IMG/VR virus record: IMGVR_UViG_3300037091_000060
Location: 1-64,000 of that record
Direction: 5' to 3' (one strand)
DNA from: a virus
Length of the DNA stretch: 64,000 nucleotides
Shown: positions 49,129 to 58,443 of the stretch, piece by piece
Position numbering within the stretch: the first letter of the stretch is position 1
Layout: the number at the start of each line of letters is the position of its first letter
Position numbers and translations under genes: made by a program
The notes under the pieces: generated by a model
The model's input: the letters and a program-made list of their open reading frames with translations, nothing else
The model's database searches: none
What the model was told of the DNA's origin: nothing

Positions 49129-50103
49129 TTAACTGTTCGACGCGTTAATGAGCGCGGGCGTAAAGTTTATGTTGGAGAGGTTCGTGTTGGAGACGACCAC
49201 GTACGCTCTGCGGAGGTACACCCGCACGTTCGCCGGGTCCGTTGCCTCGATGATGTACTCGCCAACAGGAACTGTAAACGAGTAATTTCCGTTCGCGTCG
49301 CTGATCGTAAACAAGGTTTGAGTTTTAGAACTATCGACGCGAGTCGGCGTCATTTGAATCAAAATATTCGAGAAGCTAACGCTCCCGGACACGTTAACAG
49401 ACCCCGCCGTCAAGCTACAGATATCAACTGGCGGCTGGGTTGCGCCAGCGGGACACGGTGTAAGTAGCGACCCGTTCCCTGTATCACCGTTCGACAAAGT
49501 ATTTCCGTTTCCCGAACTATCAAGTGTAAGATTGTCCCCACAAAACTTCCACCACCCTACTAGGTTATTAGAACTTGGCGTACCGCCTAAAGCGACGGAC
49601 GCTATCTGCGAGTCAGAGAGCACGGTATTGTAGATGCGTAGGTCGGAGAGTTCACCGTCGTACTGGTTGGTGCCGCCGTCGTTACCGATATATGCAAACC
49701 CGGCTGTGTCGTTTTTCGGAGTCTGCCCCGTTGGTACCGTGGCCTCCGCAGTGTAAGTGATCTCCGCGCCGTTCCGGTAGAGTTTCAAAGGACCGCCGTC
49801 CACTATATCGAATGACATAGTGTAGTGGAACCAAGTACCCAGTGTGAGAAGGTTGGTTAAGGAATCTGATGTCGCGGGACCAGATGGGTTGTACTTTATC
49901 TTGACGCCCATTTGTCCGCTTGAACTAATCCAGCAGACATCTGTGTAGACACTGGCCGGGGCCTTCACGAACATAGCTGGCTGGGAGTTCGGATATGACA
50001 AGGGCTTGACCCACATGCAGATAGTCCCTTTACCAAGATTCCCGTATGCCGTAGACCCCGGTGCCGTCAGTCCCGATGTGGTGCCGTTCGTTCGTACGCT
50101 CAT
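49129..50103 (-). CDS. LamG-domain tail fibre/adhesin
   Basis: The 324-residue protein has a concanavalin/LamG-like domain (about 25-195): TICMWVKPLSYPNSQPAMFV, WFHYTMSFDI, LKLYRNGAEI, GELSDLRIYN. A short linker (VGWWKFCGDN, SSGNGN) follows. The C-terminal carboxypeptidase-regulatory-like domain (about 230-320: VDSSKTQTLFTISDANGNYS) is shared with the next protein. Such lectin-like folds bind host glycans. It is the last gene of the virion module, the usual place for fibres. Confidence 0.75.
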   Translation of the reverse strand: MSVRTNGTTSGLTAPGSTAYGNLGKGTICMWVKPLSYPNSQPAMFVKAPASVYTDVCWISSSGQMGVKIKYNPSGPATSDSLTNLLTLGTWFHYTMSFDIVDGGPLKLYRNGAEITYTAEATVPTGQTPKNDTAGFAYIGNDGGTNQYDGELSDLRIYNTVLSDSQIASVALGGTPSSNNLVGWWKFCGDNLTLDSSGNGNTLSNGDTGNGSLLTPCPAGATQPPVDICSLTAGSVNVSGSVSFSNILIQMTPTRVDSSKTQTLFTISDANGNYSFTVPVGEYIIEATDPANVRVYLRRAYVVVSNTNLSNINFTPALINASNS

Positions 50104-52695
50104 TTAACTTCCGTTCCATGAGTTCACAGCCGATGGCGTGAGATTAATATCCGTGTTGGCGTTCACGCCGTCTACCACCACGAGGACTTGAAGTCTATAC
50201 ACGAAACCCGACGCCCATGCGCCGATGTAGTATCTCCCGACAGGCAGATTGGAGAAGCTATAATTGCCAGAAGAGTCTGAGAGGGTAGTGAAAATCTGAG
50301 TTTTGCTGCTGTCAAAGTGATCGCTGACACACTCGACCAGCGCGCCAGTTTTGACAACATTTCCTGAGATGGCCCCAGAAGTAGGAACAGGAATGCCCGT
50401 CACAAAGTTCACCGTTGAGCCGGGGGCTAACAAGGTTCCAGCGGCTGGATTAGAACTGATAACGAGACCGCCCGAACCAGTTATTGTACCAACTGCGAAA
50501 CCTTCACTGATTAACAGTGCTATGGCCTGCGCTTGAGTTAAACCAATCAAACTCGACGAGAGAACAAGGCCCGTATTGCCGCCCGCCCATAAACTGATCT
50601 GTGCATCAGTGAGGGCAATCGTGTTATTGATCTGAATTCCGGGGAATCCGGATGTGATCGAGGCAGCGTAATCCTGCGCTTGCAGAATCAGGAACCCGTT
50701 CTGGTAAACCGACAAGACAATGCTGCCGTCACTTCCTTGGGTGGATGCAAGCCTGATGACATCACCAACTTGCACAGTAAGGTTGTTAGGGGTTGCGTTT
50801 GGATTAGAGAGAACAGTTCCTACGTTGTTGACTGACTTTCCGATTTGGAAATCTACGCCACCTGTAATTGTGCCTGTCGGCGAAGTGAGTTGTGCGTAGT
50901 AATAAGTGTGTGTCGCGACTTGTCCCAAAACAAGCGGGAGTATGAACTGAGCCGTACGTCCACCCACCATAGCGTGTACCGTTATCTCACTGTATTGGTT
51001 TACACCAAAAGATGCTCCAGTGTATAAGCCTACGCAGCGGCTTCCGGCAGTAGTTGTTGCTTCAACAAATGGTCCGGCAACAATTTTTAAAGCACCAGCC
51101 GTAGCCTGGGTGGTCCAGTTAGCAGATAAAGGTCCCACCCCGCTTGTGAACGCATCCACCGCAACTTGGGTGGTACCGTCTTCGTTCGTTGATACAATCG
51201 CGGCCAAGGTAGAGCCTACGGGAGCAAGAGCTAGGCCGCCTTGATAAACTTGTGGCCCGGTCGAGTCACCCGGCGAACCGACATAGTACATACCGACACG
51301 GTTCAACGTTGGCATGTAAAGTACCGACGTGGCGTAAGCACCTGATTCCGTTGAATTCAAAGACTCCCATAATCCGGAACGGTGAATAGAGTGATGAACG
51401 AGCGTCCAGTTAATCAAGTCGGTGGAACTGTAAAGTACGGTCTCAAGCGGGTCGAAGTTAGGGGCTGATGGGTTTCCTTGTCCCGGTTGGTTGGCGGTTC
51501 CGTACATGTAGTAGGTCGAGCCAATTTTGAGAACGCTGCAATCCATCCCGAAGACGTTTGCTAGAACAGGATTGCCTGAGTTCTGCATCGCCCACGTAAT
51601 ACCGTCGGCTGAAGTTGCGAGGTAGGTGTTTGGCGCACTACCTGTTCCGTTCAATGCTGAGAACAAGGCATAAAATATTCCAGCGATGACATCAGCGATC
51701 ACTAGATAATAAACATTGGGATACGTCCCACCTGTAGGGAGGTTCGTTGCAGTCTGAGCCGACCAGTGTATCCCGTCCGCGCTGGTGGACATGTAAGCCG
51801 TGGCAGAACCTATAGAAGCGGCTGGTTGGCCCCAGTGATAGTAAATTCCATTGTACTTGAAGACCTGACCGTTAGCGTACGCGCTGATGACTGGATTTGA
51901 TGAATAGCGTGTCCAGCTTATACCGTCTGCCGACTCAGCGTAATTGACCCCGTTGAGATTAGTAAACCAGCCCTTGTATACGCTAGGACCAGCCAGAATC
52001 TGTGGATTGGTGTCGTAGATAACGCCCTGCATCCCCGTTACGCCAGTCCCGAAGTTACCACCCGAGGCCACTTCCGCAGCGGTGGGCGCGAAGATTACGC
52101 CCTGCTTTGTCCAGATACCATCTTGTTGAACGGAATTATAACCGCGCCACGATGCAACTTGGGAATTCACGACTGCGTTGGTTGCTGATTGGAAGAACCC
52201 CGGTGCGCCACCGGACGGAAAAGTTGCGTCTCCGATATAGAAAATTCGGGTGCCGTTCTGATAAACAGCAATGACCGCCCCGAGTGCAGAGAGTGACCAC
52301 ACGTCACCGGAAGCAATAGTTAACCCGGAAACCGTAGAACCAAGTTGGGTTGCAGACCCAGCAGTAATCTTTTGTACAATGAGAGTGGCAACGCCGCTGG
52401 CGTGAGTGATGGCAGCTTGGTATCCACTATTTCCCGACGTATAACGAACACCCAAAGTAAGCACGTTCGTTCCGGTCGTATTTAGTGATTGAATTGTAAC
52501 TTCCGAAATCTGATCGTTGCCCCAAGTCAAGGCCGTCCACAATTGTCCGCAAGAGGTATTTATAGCGGTAGGTTCGGCGTAGAAGGGAGACCCAGCGGTA
52601 ATCGCGGACTCTGCTAGGTTCGGCCACGCAGACCACCCCGCAGCGAGACTGCCGGATGCGAAATTGTCAGATGCTAGTAGGGTGTTGTTTGCCAT
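50104..52695 (-). CDS. Large tail fibre with beta-propeller and PASTA-like domain
   Basis: The 863-residue protein has an N-terminal beta-sandwich (about 1-185, LASDNFASGSLAAGWS). A repeated WTRYSSNP / ADGIHWSAQT / ADGITWAMQNSGNP / TDLINWTLVH region (about 215-510) follows, resembling a GH43-like five-bladed propeller. Next come a second beta-sandwich resembling the first (about 530-725), a PASTA-like segment (GLTQAQAIALLISEGFAVG) and a C-terminal regulatory-like domain with DSSKTQ. It probably binds or cleaves host polysaccharide. No catalytic residues were assigned. Confidence 0.7.
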   Translation of the reverse strand: MANNTLLASDNFASGSLAAGWSAWPNLAESAITAGSPFYAEPTAINTSCGQLWTALTWGNDQISEVTIQSLNTTGTNVLTLGVRYTSGNSGYQAAITHASGVATLIVQKITAGSATQLGSTVSGLTIASGDVWSLSALGAVIAVYQNGTRIFYIGDATFPSGGAPGFFQSATNAVVNSQVASWRGYNSVQQDGIWTKQGVIFAPTAAEVASGGNFGTGVTGMQGVIYDTNPQILAGPSVYKGWFTNLNGVNYAESADGISWTRYSSNPVISAYANGQVFKYNGIYYHWGQPAASIGSATAYMSTSADGIHWSAQTATNLPTGGTYPNVYYLVIADVIAGIFYALFSALNGTGSAPNTYLATSADGITWAMQNSGNPVLANVFGMDCSVLKIGSTYYMYGTANQPGQGNPSAPNFDPLETVLYSSTDLINWTLVHHSIHRSGLWESLNSTESGAYATSVLYMPTLNRVGMYYVGSPGDSTGPQVYQGGLALAPVGSTLAAIVSTNEDGTTQVAVDAFTSGVGPLSANWTTQATAGALKIVAGPFVEATTTAGSRCVGLYTGASFGVNQYSEITVHAMVGGRTAQFILPLVLGQVATHTYYYAQLTSPTGTITGGVDFQIGKSVNNVGTVLSNPNATPNNLTVQVGDVIRLASTQGSDGSIVLSVYQNGFLILQAQDYAASITSGFPGIQINNTIALTDAQISLWAGGNTGLVLSSSLIGLTQAQAIALLISEGFAVGTITGSGGLVISSNPAAGTLLAPGSTVNFVTGIPVPTSGAISGNVVKTGALVECVSDHFDSSKTQIFTTLSDSSGNYSFSNLPVGRYYIGAWASGFVYRLQVLVVVDGVNANTDINLTPSAVNSWNGS

Positions 52696-55600
52696 TTATT
52701 TCGCTCCGTGAAGATTCAGGTACTTGCTCTTCAAAACTGGCATATCGCCCAAATTAGCGACGCCCGACTTCTGGGTGTTGCCTCCAAAATCGAAGGTATC
52801 TGGCTCCAGTTTTGGAGTCTTAGGTTTTTCGGCGTTCTCGGATATTTGTTCACGGGCGGTCTTCGCGTACGCGCTGACTTGCTGTTGCGCCTGTGACTGA
52901 GTGATCTTGCCGTCCTTGTACTTGCCCCAGATGTCATCAATTGCCGTGCGATGGGCTGGGCTGCTCTTCAACTCCGCTGGGAAGTTCTTACGAACCTGTT
53001 CCCACGTGATCGATTGTAGTTGGCGCGGCTGTATGCCGAGTTCCGCAGCGGCTTGACGGTAGGCCTCGGCGTGGACGGCGTACGTGCCCTTCAATCCTGT
53101 GGCGGCGACGCTCAGTCTCCCGAAGTTGTCTAGTACCTCTGGGTCCTTTCCACTCAGCGGACGCTGGTGGCCCGCAGCCACGGCGTGCGTGTCGATGGTA
53201 ACATGGCCGCCCGGGTTATTCGGGTCCACGATGTTGTTGTAAAAGTTTCGAACCTTGTGCGACCCGCCTAGGTTGCGGCTGATATTCTCGCGAGAACCAT
53301 CGTCCAGTATGTTCACGCCCTTCGCGATTTCGTTCAACGCGCCCCACGCGATCTTGGAATTGGAACCGTCGTTGTTCGTCATCGTGTGAGTGTAGTCGCC
53401 TGTGCCCGGGTCTACGTACTTAAACGAGCGGTCGTTGTGCGTCTCATCCCAGATACGAATGAACGCGGCCTTCTCCAACGGCTCGGTAAGCTGGTTCAAC
53501 GTTCGGTCGCCAATCGCGTCGGCCATCCCACCCAGACCAATCTCTCCGGCCTTCTTGTGGGCCTCTGGTGCCAACGAGTCGTCCGCATGCTGGTGGTAGA
53601 TGTCGGTTGTGCGTTCGGCCAGCCCGACGTTCATGTTCCAATCTTTTTGAGGCGACATCGCAGCTAACACGCCCGCGCCCTGCTTGGTGCTCTTGCCGTA
53701 CTTGGAAGCGATGCGGTCGCCGATCTTGTTCGCGCTCTCGTACCACTTCGCTGTAGCGTCGCGAGTCTCTTTCGGAACCTGATTGTAAAGGTCCTTCAAG
53801 TTACTCTTGAACTGGTCGATATATTTGCTGATGACCTTCTGCGGGTCTTTCAGTCCGTCCGGAATTCTCATCCCGGGCATCTCGCGAATCTTGTTCGCAA
53901 TCTTCACCGCAGCCTCGGGTGTGACCGAGTGCATGCCAATGTGGACGTTCTCGGTGTGCGGGTCGGCTATCGCCTTCGTGCCAGTGGGAACCGCAGTCGA
54001 GATGATTCCCTTCTGCTGGTCTTCGGTGCCTTCCGCGTTCTTACCGAAATTAAAATCCTCGCCACCCGTGCCCTCTCCGGTGCCGCCAGTTGGGATAGTC
54101 TCACCGCTGCCTAAGTGGTAGATCGCCTTCTGGTTCGCGTCCTGACCCGCCGCAACTGCGGCGTCACGGTCTGTGTGCAGCTTGGTGATATCCAGTACCG
54201 ACTTCCCAGTGTCCGGGTCCTTCCACGTTCCCACGGCGCGGTCGCCCTGCGATAGCAGGTCCGCGTTGTCGGCCTTGAACTTCGCCAGAACTTCCGGAGT
54301 CAGCTTGTCGACTGACAGGGTACGATCTGGGTGCGCGCCGACAGAATACAAATCCTTACCAGCGAGGTTCTCGCCCTCTGGCGTGAAGGTAGAGCCACCG
54401 TTAGCCTCGTGCGCGGCCACTTGATCGGTCTTGTTGACGTTCGACTGTTCCAACGCCTGAATCTTTTGCAGCATCGGCTTCACGTCGCTGGCACTTGGAA
54501 ATTCCTTTTCGGTTGAAAGGGTGTTGCGGGTTTCTGGAGAGATATCCGCGCGCTCCATGCGCAAGATGCCGTTACGGTCTCCGTTCGCGCCGAATGAACG
54601 GGCCATTGCGTCAGCCTGCTCCGCACTAACTCCATCTTTTGGTACCGAGAATGCGAGCGTATTACCGCCGCGCTCCCGAGACTTATGCACGCGAATTGCC
54701 TTTGACTCGTTTATAAAATCTTGACGGTTATCCTTATAAACGGTCCCATCGCCAAAACCGTTGGCCCCGCCGCCGTGCTCTTCAATGGCTTCGGTATGAT
54801 CTACAGGTAAATCGATGTAACGGCCATCTGGTGTAATGAAACCAGCGGCACGAGAAATCTTCGGGTCATCGTGGACACCGTACGCACGCTTGATGTTGGC
54901 GAGAACCTCATCGTGATCGATGTTCGACTGCTCCGTCTTCGGTTTATCCGCAGCCGCGTACTGAGCACGAGACGCGCGCAACTTCTCTGCGGTGGCCTCC
55001 GGTGTAACGGTTTCCTTCGGAGAGAATCCTAACGTGGTCCCAGACTCGGGGTCGTGGAACATGCGGACGTGGTTGTCCTTGTCGAACTCCATGCGCCCGC
55101 CCGGGACACCGCCGCCTTCCTTGATGGCCGCGTCATCCGCAGCATCTCCCGTGGAACGCTCCGGTGGGACACTCGGCGTCTTCTTTATTTCGCTTTTCTC
55201 GACCCTATCGGCTGTTTCACCCTCTCCATCGCTTCCGCGAACGACTTGTCCGCGTCCGCTTTCACTTCCTCCTGTGTCCTTCTCTTCCGCCCCGTCGCCT
55301 GCTGGGCGTGCATCTTTCTCGCCGCCTTCCCCAGTTCCCCCAGAATCTGGTCCAGAGTCAGTTCCTTCGTGCTCATTGTGTGCCTCCAATATATCTCGTT
55401 GAAACTGCATCATTCTACCACGGCTCATGTGCAGACTCTCGTGCAAACCGTCTTCACGAACTGCGGCATTAGCTTTAATTCTATCCGCAATATGTGGTTG
55501 TGTCAAGAACTTTCTTGTGGCCTCATACTGCGCGTCTATGTAATCCTCGACCTGCGAGGGGGTCCAATCTGGGTAAGCTGTGCGTACAGCGGTGCGCGCG

Positions 55601-58443
55601 CCACTCACATCAGTCCTAGTTGCTGGATGGCTCATCGCTTCGTCTTTCGTCATCCCGCCGAATACCTCGTGGCTCACTGGACCAGCTAATTTCTGATTAA
55701 CCCTCTTATCAATCTGAGACAACAATTTTTCCGGGTCAACGATTCCGTTTTTATCTACAATGCTAGACGTATCATATACATACGCAGCCCCTGAACCCTT
55801 CGGCATGCTGGGGTGTTTATCACTGCGAATTTCAATTCCGGTTGGCTCGTCTACCGCGTCCATAGCAGCGTGTGCCACCTCGTGAATGTGCGCGTCATTT
55901 GATGATACTTTCGTTCCAGTAATTTCTGTTGCAGGAGAGTGAGCCTTCATTGCAACTGAGTGCGACACTAGCGCAGACTCATCGCTACGTCCTAGTGAAA
56001 CTAAGGTCGGATTTAGTTTGGTCGGCTCGCCGTCCGTCGCTCTCTGGTCGGCTTCGCTGATGATGTCGCTCTCGCTCTTGGGGCCTTCCGCTGCCGGGAG
56101 CGAGGTCTTCGCTGCCGCCGCGTGAATTTTACGATCTGCTGCATCCGCTTTCTCGATTTGAAGATTGATTCTCTTCATATCGCCTTCTAACTTTCCACCA
56201 TTCTTCTTGATTGCAGCCACGTCTTTCTTGAAGTCGTCTTCCAACTCCTGATAGCTCAAGGTCGCAGCATCTGGGTCGGAGGAGTTCGCTATCAGTTCTG
56301 CGTGCAAATCCTCGTTCTCGCGTGGAGTTAGATCGATTGGCTCTGGTGCCGCGACTGGCGTGGGCGTTGGTGGTTTCGGAATTGCAGGGCTGCCCTCTCC
56401 GGTGATCTTAGTTGGCTTACGGTCGGTGCCCTTGTACTTCATCGCCTTCTCGATGAGTTGATTACGAGTCTTGGCGCGAGGAGAGAAGAAATCAGCGAGC
56501 GGGTCTGCCGCAGCTTCGCCTATACCTGCGCCAACCATCGCGCCGTGGACGCCGCCAGCTTCCCCACCGACGACTGCGCCTGCTACTGCTCCACCCTTGC
56601 GGGTCAACTTCGCTACCAAGCTGCCTAACTTGCTTTGGCCACCAGTGCCACGAACGGCTACATCGCCACGATTGGCTCTGATTTGCGCTCCCACGGCATC
56701 GCGCACGCGAGCCAGTGACGCAGTCTCGCTTCTAGCCTCTCTAGAGTTTTCGATTCCGTGACCTTCTAAATTGTTGTGAAGCGCATCACGCGCGGCTTCT
56801 AACATGAAAAAGCGGGCCGCAAACTCTGGGTTCGTTTCAATCATGTTGTTGATGTCCCAGTTGTTCGCACCCTTCATCGCACCGCGCTGGTAGTTGTTCA
56901 ACTTCGTGATTAGCTCTATGGTCTCCCCCACAGTCGGGTTGGCAGCGGTTGGGAACTTGTCCAACGTTTTCGCAGCATTGTCAAAGTTGCTGTCTACCTT
57001 CGCCATCTCCATTAACTTTTGGACAGCGATGTTCTTCGGAGACAAAGAATCTTCCGGCTTTGTACCCGCAGGTTCACTGACAACTGGTTCGTCTTTGTAC
57101 GGCTCGGCCTTTTCAAATAGGTTATTCTCGATGCCATCGCGGCCCTCTTCGATTGCGCTATACATCGCCGGAAGGTCCGTAATCTTGGTACCGCCCGCCT
57201 TCGCGGCCTCTGTGTGAGCTAGTGCGCGGTCCAAATCCTCATCCGAATATCGGTTCGTTCCCTTGTTTTTCGGCACGACCTGCTCAATCAAATCTTTTGC
57301 TTTCTTAGAGTCGCTGGCGGTACGTTCGTACTCCGCAGCCTTCGCCTTTTCGTCGGCTGATGTAATACGACGGTGTAGTTTCTCCAACTCGATTTTCGCG
57401 TCGGCGCGGGACTCAGATGCTTGGTCGAATGCCTTTTGAGCATCACCCACGTTCTTTGCAGCCTCATTTGCAAGCTGGCGTGCTGCATCTGTTTGTTGTG
57501 GAGTTCCTTTACCATCGGCCTCCGCTTGTGCCGCATCGAGTGCACGCTGGTGAACTTCCGCCGCCTGTCCGCGTGATGTTTCTAGATTACGTGAACGGTT
57601 GGTGTACTCTGTCTCCGCTGCGGTGTTTTTGTTTACCGCAACTCCGAAGCGTTCGATGACCGGGTTAAGTGCCTCGTGAACCTGACGTCCGGCGACGATG
57701 GCGGCAACGTTGCCGACCATCTCCTGTGTATCCGGGTCTGCGCCCATCGCGGCGGCGGCTTTCACAGCCATCTGTTGGGCAGCCATCGCGGGAGTAATAA
57801 CTGCGAGTGCCTCCGGCTGAAGCATGGCCGCAGGACCTAGTGCCTCAAACGTTCCGGCTACCGTTTTGTTGGCTGCGATTTCTAATTTCTTCGCATCTTC
57901 ACCGTGAGCAGCGGCTGCTGATACTGGGTTCACGCCGTGAGCGATGTCTGTTAGTGTTGGTGCAACTGCACGCTTGACATCGATGGCACCTTCGAGTGCT
58001 GCAGGCGCGCCTGTTAAAGCACTGACACCCGGCATCATCTTCGCCGCGCCCGGTGCCACGCCGTACTCGGTGCCCTTCGCACCGAACTTGCTCAACATCG
58101 AACCAACCCAAGTTGAGTGGGTTCCGTTCTTAACGTCACCTTGAACATCCTGCAACCAAGAATGGAAGTCGTTTGGACGCGCACTCATTGATGTCGGACC
58201 TGCGCCAGCGAACGCTTTATCAGCAACGTCGCGAGACGTGGTTGGTACGACACCACTTGGCGTAGCAATCGGAGTTGACTTGCTCATGTCAACCTTTATC
58301 GGTGCAGCTTGCTGTTGCTGTCCAATCGGAGTTGACTTGCTCATGTCAACCTTTATCGGTGCAGCTTGTTCTTGCGGAGCAGCGTCCTGCGGCGGTGCGT
58401 CAGGAGTCTGCTCGGGAGCCTGCTGTAGTTCTTCGTTACTCAT
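52696..58443 (-). CDS. Giant virion protein, T7 gp16-like position, with zinc-protease-like motifs
   Basis: The 1915-residue protein has an N-terminal repeat (APIKVDMSKSTPI twice, about 30-60), coiled coil (about 290-390) and a Gly/Ala membrane-like stretch (AGAVVGGEAGGVHGAMVGAG, about 625). It also has HIHEVAHAAMDAV (HExxH, about 850), GLHESLHMS (second HExxH, about 1000) and a C-terminal domain (about 1500-1820) with AAMSPQKDWNMNVG and VTIDTHAVAAGH that recurs in phage proteins. Size and place match the ejected core protein of podoviruses, and the many modules recall polyvalent proteins. ATG 58443 preferred over GTG 58455. Confidence 0.65.
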   Translation of the reverse strand: MSNEELQQAPEQTPDAPPQDAAPQEQAAPIKVDMSKSTPIGQQQQAAPIKVDMSKSTPIATPSGVVPTTSRDVADKAFAGAGPTSMSARPNDFHSWLQDVQGDVKNGTHSTWVGSMLSKFGAKGTEYGVAPGAAKMMPGVSALTGAPAALEGAIDVKRAVAPTLTDIAHGVNPVSAAAAHGEDAKKLEIAANKTVAGTFEALGPAAMLQPEALAVITPAMAAQQMAVKAAAAMGADPDTQEMVGNVAAIVAGRQVHEALNPVIERFGVAVNKNTAAETEYTNRSRNLETSRGQAAEVHQRALDAAQAEADGKGTPQQTDAARQLANEAAKNVGDAQKAFDQASESRADAKIELEKLHRRITSADEKAKAAEYERTASDSKKAKDLIEQVVPKNKGTNRYSDEDLDRALAHTEAAKAGGTKITDLPAMYSAIEEGRDGIENNLFEKAEPYKDEPVVSEPAGTKPEDSLSPKNIAVQKLMEMAKVDSNFDNAAKTLDKFPTAANPTVGETIELITKLNNYQRGAMKGANNWDINNMIETNPEFAARFFMLEAARDALHNNLEGHGIENSREARSETASLARVRDAVGAQIRANRGDVAVRGTGGQSKLGSLVAKLTRKGGAVAGAVVGGEAGGVHGAMVGAGIGEAAADPLADFFSPRAKTRNQLIEKAMKYKGTDRKPTKITGEGSPAIPKPPTPTPVAAPEPIDLTPRENEDLHAELIANSSDPDAATLSYQELEDDFKKDVAAIKKNGGKLEGDMKRINLQIEKADAADRKIHAAAAKTSLPAAEGPKSESDIISEADQRATDGEPTKLNPTLVSLGRSDESALVSHSVAMKAHSPATEITGTKVSSNDAHIHEVAHAAMDAVDEPTGIEIRSDKHPSMPKGSGAAYVYDTSSIVDKNGIVDPEKLLSQIDKRVNQKLAGPVSHEVFGGMTKDEAMSHPATRTDVSGARTAVRTAYPDWTPSQVEDYIDAQYEATRKFLTQPHIADRIKANAAVREDGLHESLHMSRGRMMQFQRDILEAHNEHEGTDSGPDSGGTGEGGEKDARPAGDGAEEKDTGGSESGRGQVVRGSDGEGETADRVEKSEIKKTPSVPPERSTGDAADDAAIKEGGGVPGGRMEFDKDNHVRMFHDPESGTTLGFSPKETVTPEATAEKLRASRAQYAAADKPKTEQSNIDHDEVLANIKRAYGVHDDPKISRAAGFITPDGRYIDLPVDHTEAIEEHGGGANGFGDGTVYKDNRQDFINESKAIRVHKSRERGGNTLAFSVPKDGVSAEQADAMARSFGANGDRNGILRMERADISPETRNTLSTEKEFPSASDVKPMLQKIQALEQSNVNKTDQVAAHEANGGSTFTPEGENLAGKDLYSVGAHPDRTLSVDKLTPEVLAKFKADNADLLSQGDRAVGTWKDPDTGKSVLDITKLHTDRDAAVAAGQDANQKAIYHLGSGETIPTGGTGEGTGGEDFNFGKNAEGTEDQQKGIISTAVPTGTKAIADPHTENVHIGMHSVTPEAAVKIANKIREMPGMRIPDGLKDPQKVISKYIDQFKSNLKDLYNQVPKETRDATAKWYESANKIGDRIASKYGKSTKQGAGVLAAMSPQKDWNMNVGLAERTTDIYHQHADDSLAPEAHKKAGEIGLGGMADAIGDRTLNQLTEPLEKAAFIRIWDETHNDRSFKYVDPGTGDYTHTMTNNDGSNSKIAWGALNEIAKGVNILDDGSRENISRNLGGSHKVRNFYNNIVDPNNPGGHVTIDTHAVAAGHQRPLSGKDPEVLDNFGRLSVAATGLKGTYAVHAEAYRQAAAELGIQPRQLQSITWEQVRKNFPAELKSSPAHRTAIDDIWGKYKDGKITQSQAQQQVSAYAKTAREQISENAEKPKTPKLEPDTFDFGGNTQKSGVANLGDMPVLKSKYLNLHGAK
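58266..58368. repeat. 46-bp direct repeats
   Basis: Bases 58266-58311 and 58323-58368 are identical 46-bp copies with an 11-bp spacer, encoding the repeated APIKVDMSKSTPI peptide near the N-terminus of the giant protein. Perfect identity suggests recent duplication. Confidence 0.9.

Noticed and set aside
55054-55689. 211-codon plus-strand frame within the giant virion gene
   Set aside because: Antisense shadow; no motif and the minus-strand frame is continuous over 5.7 kb.
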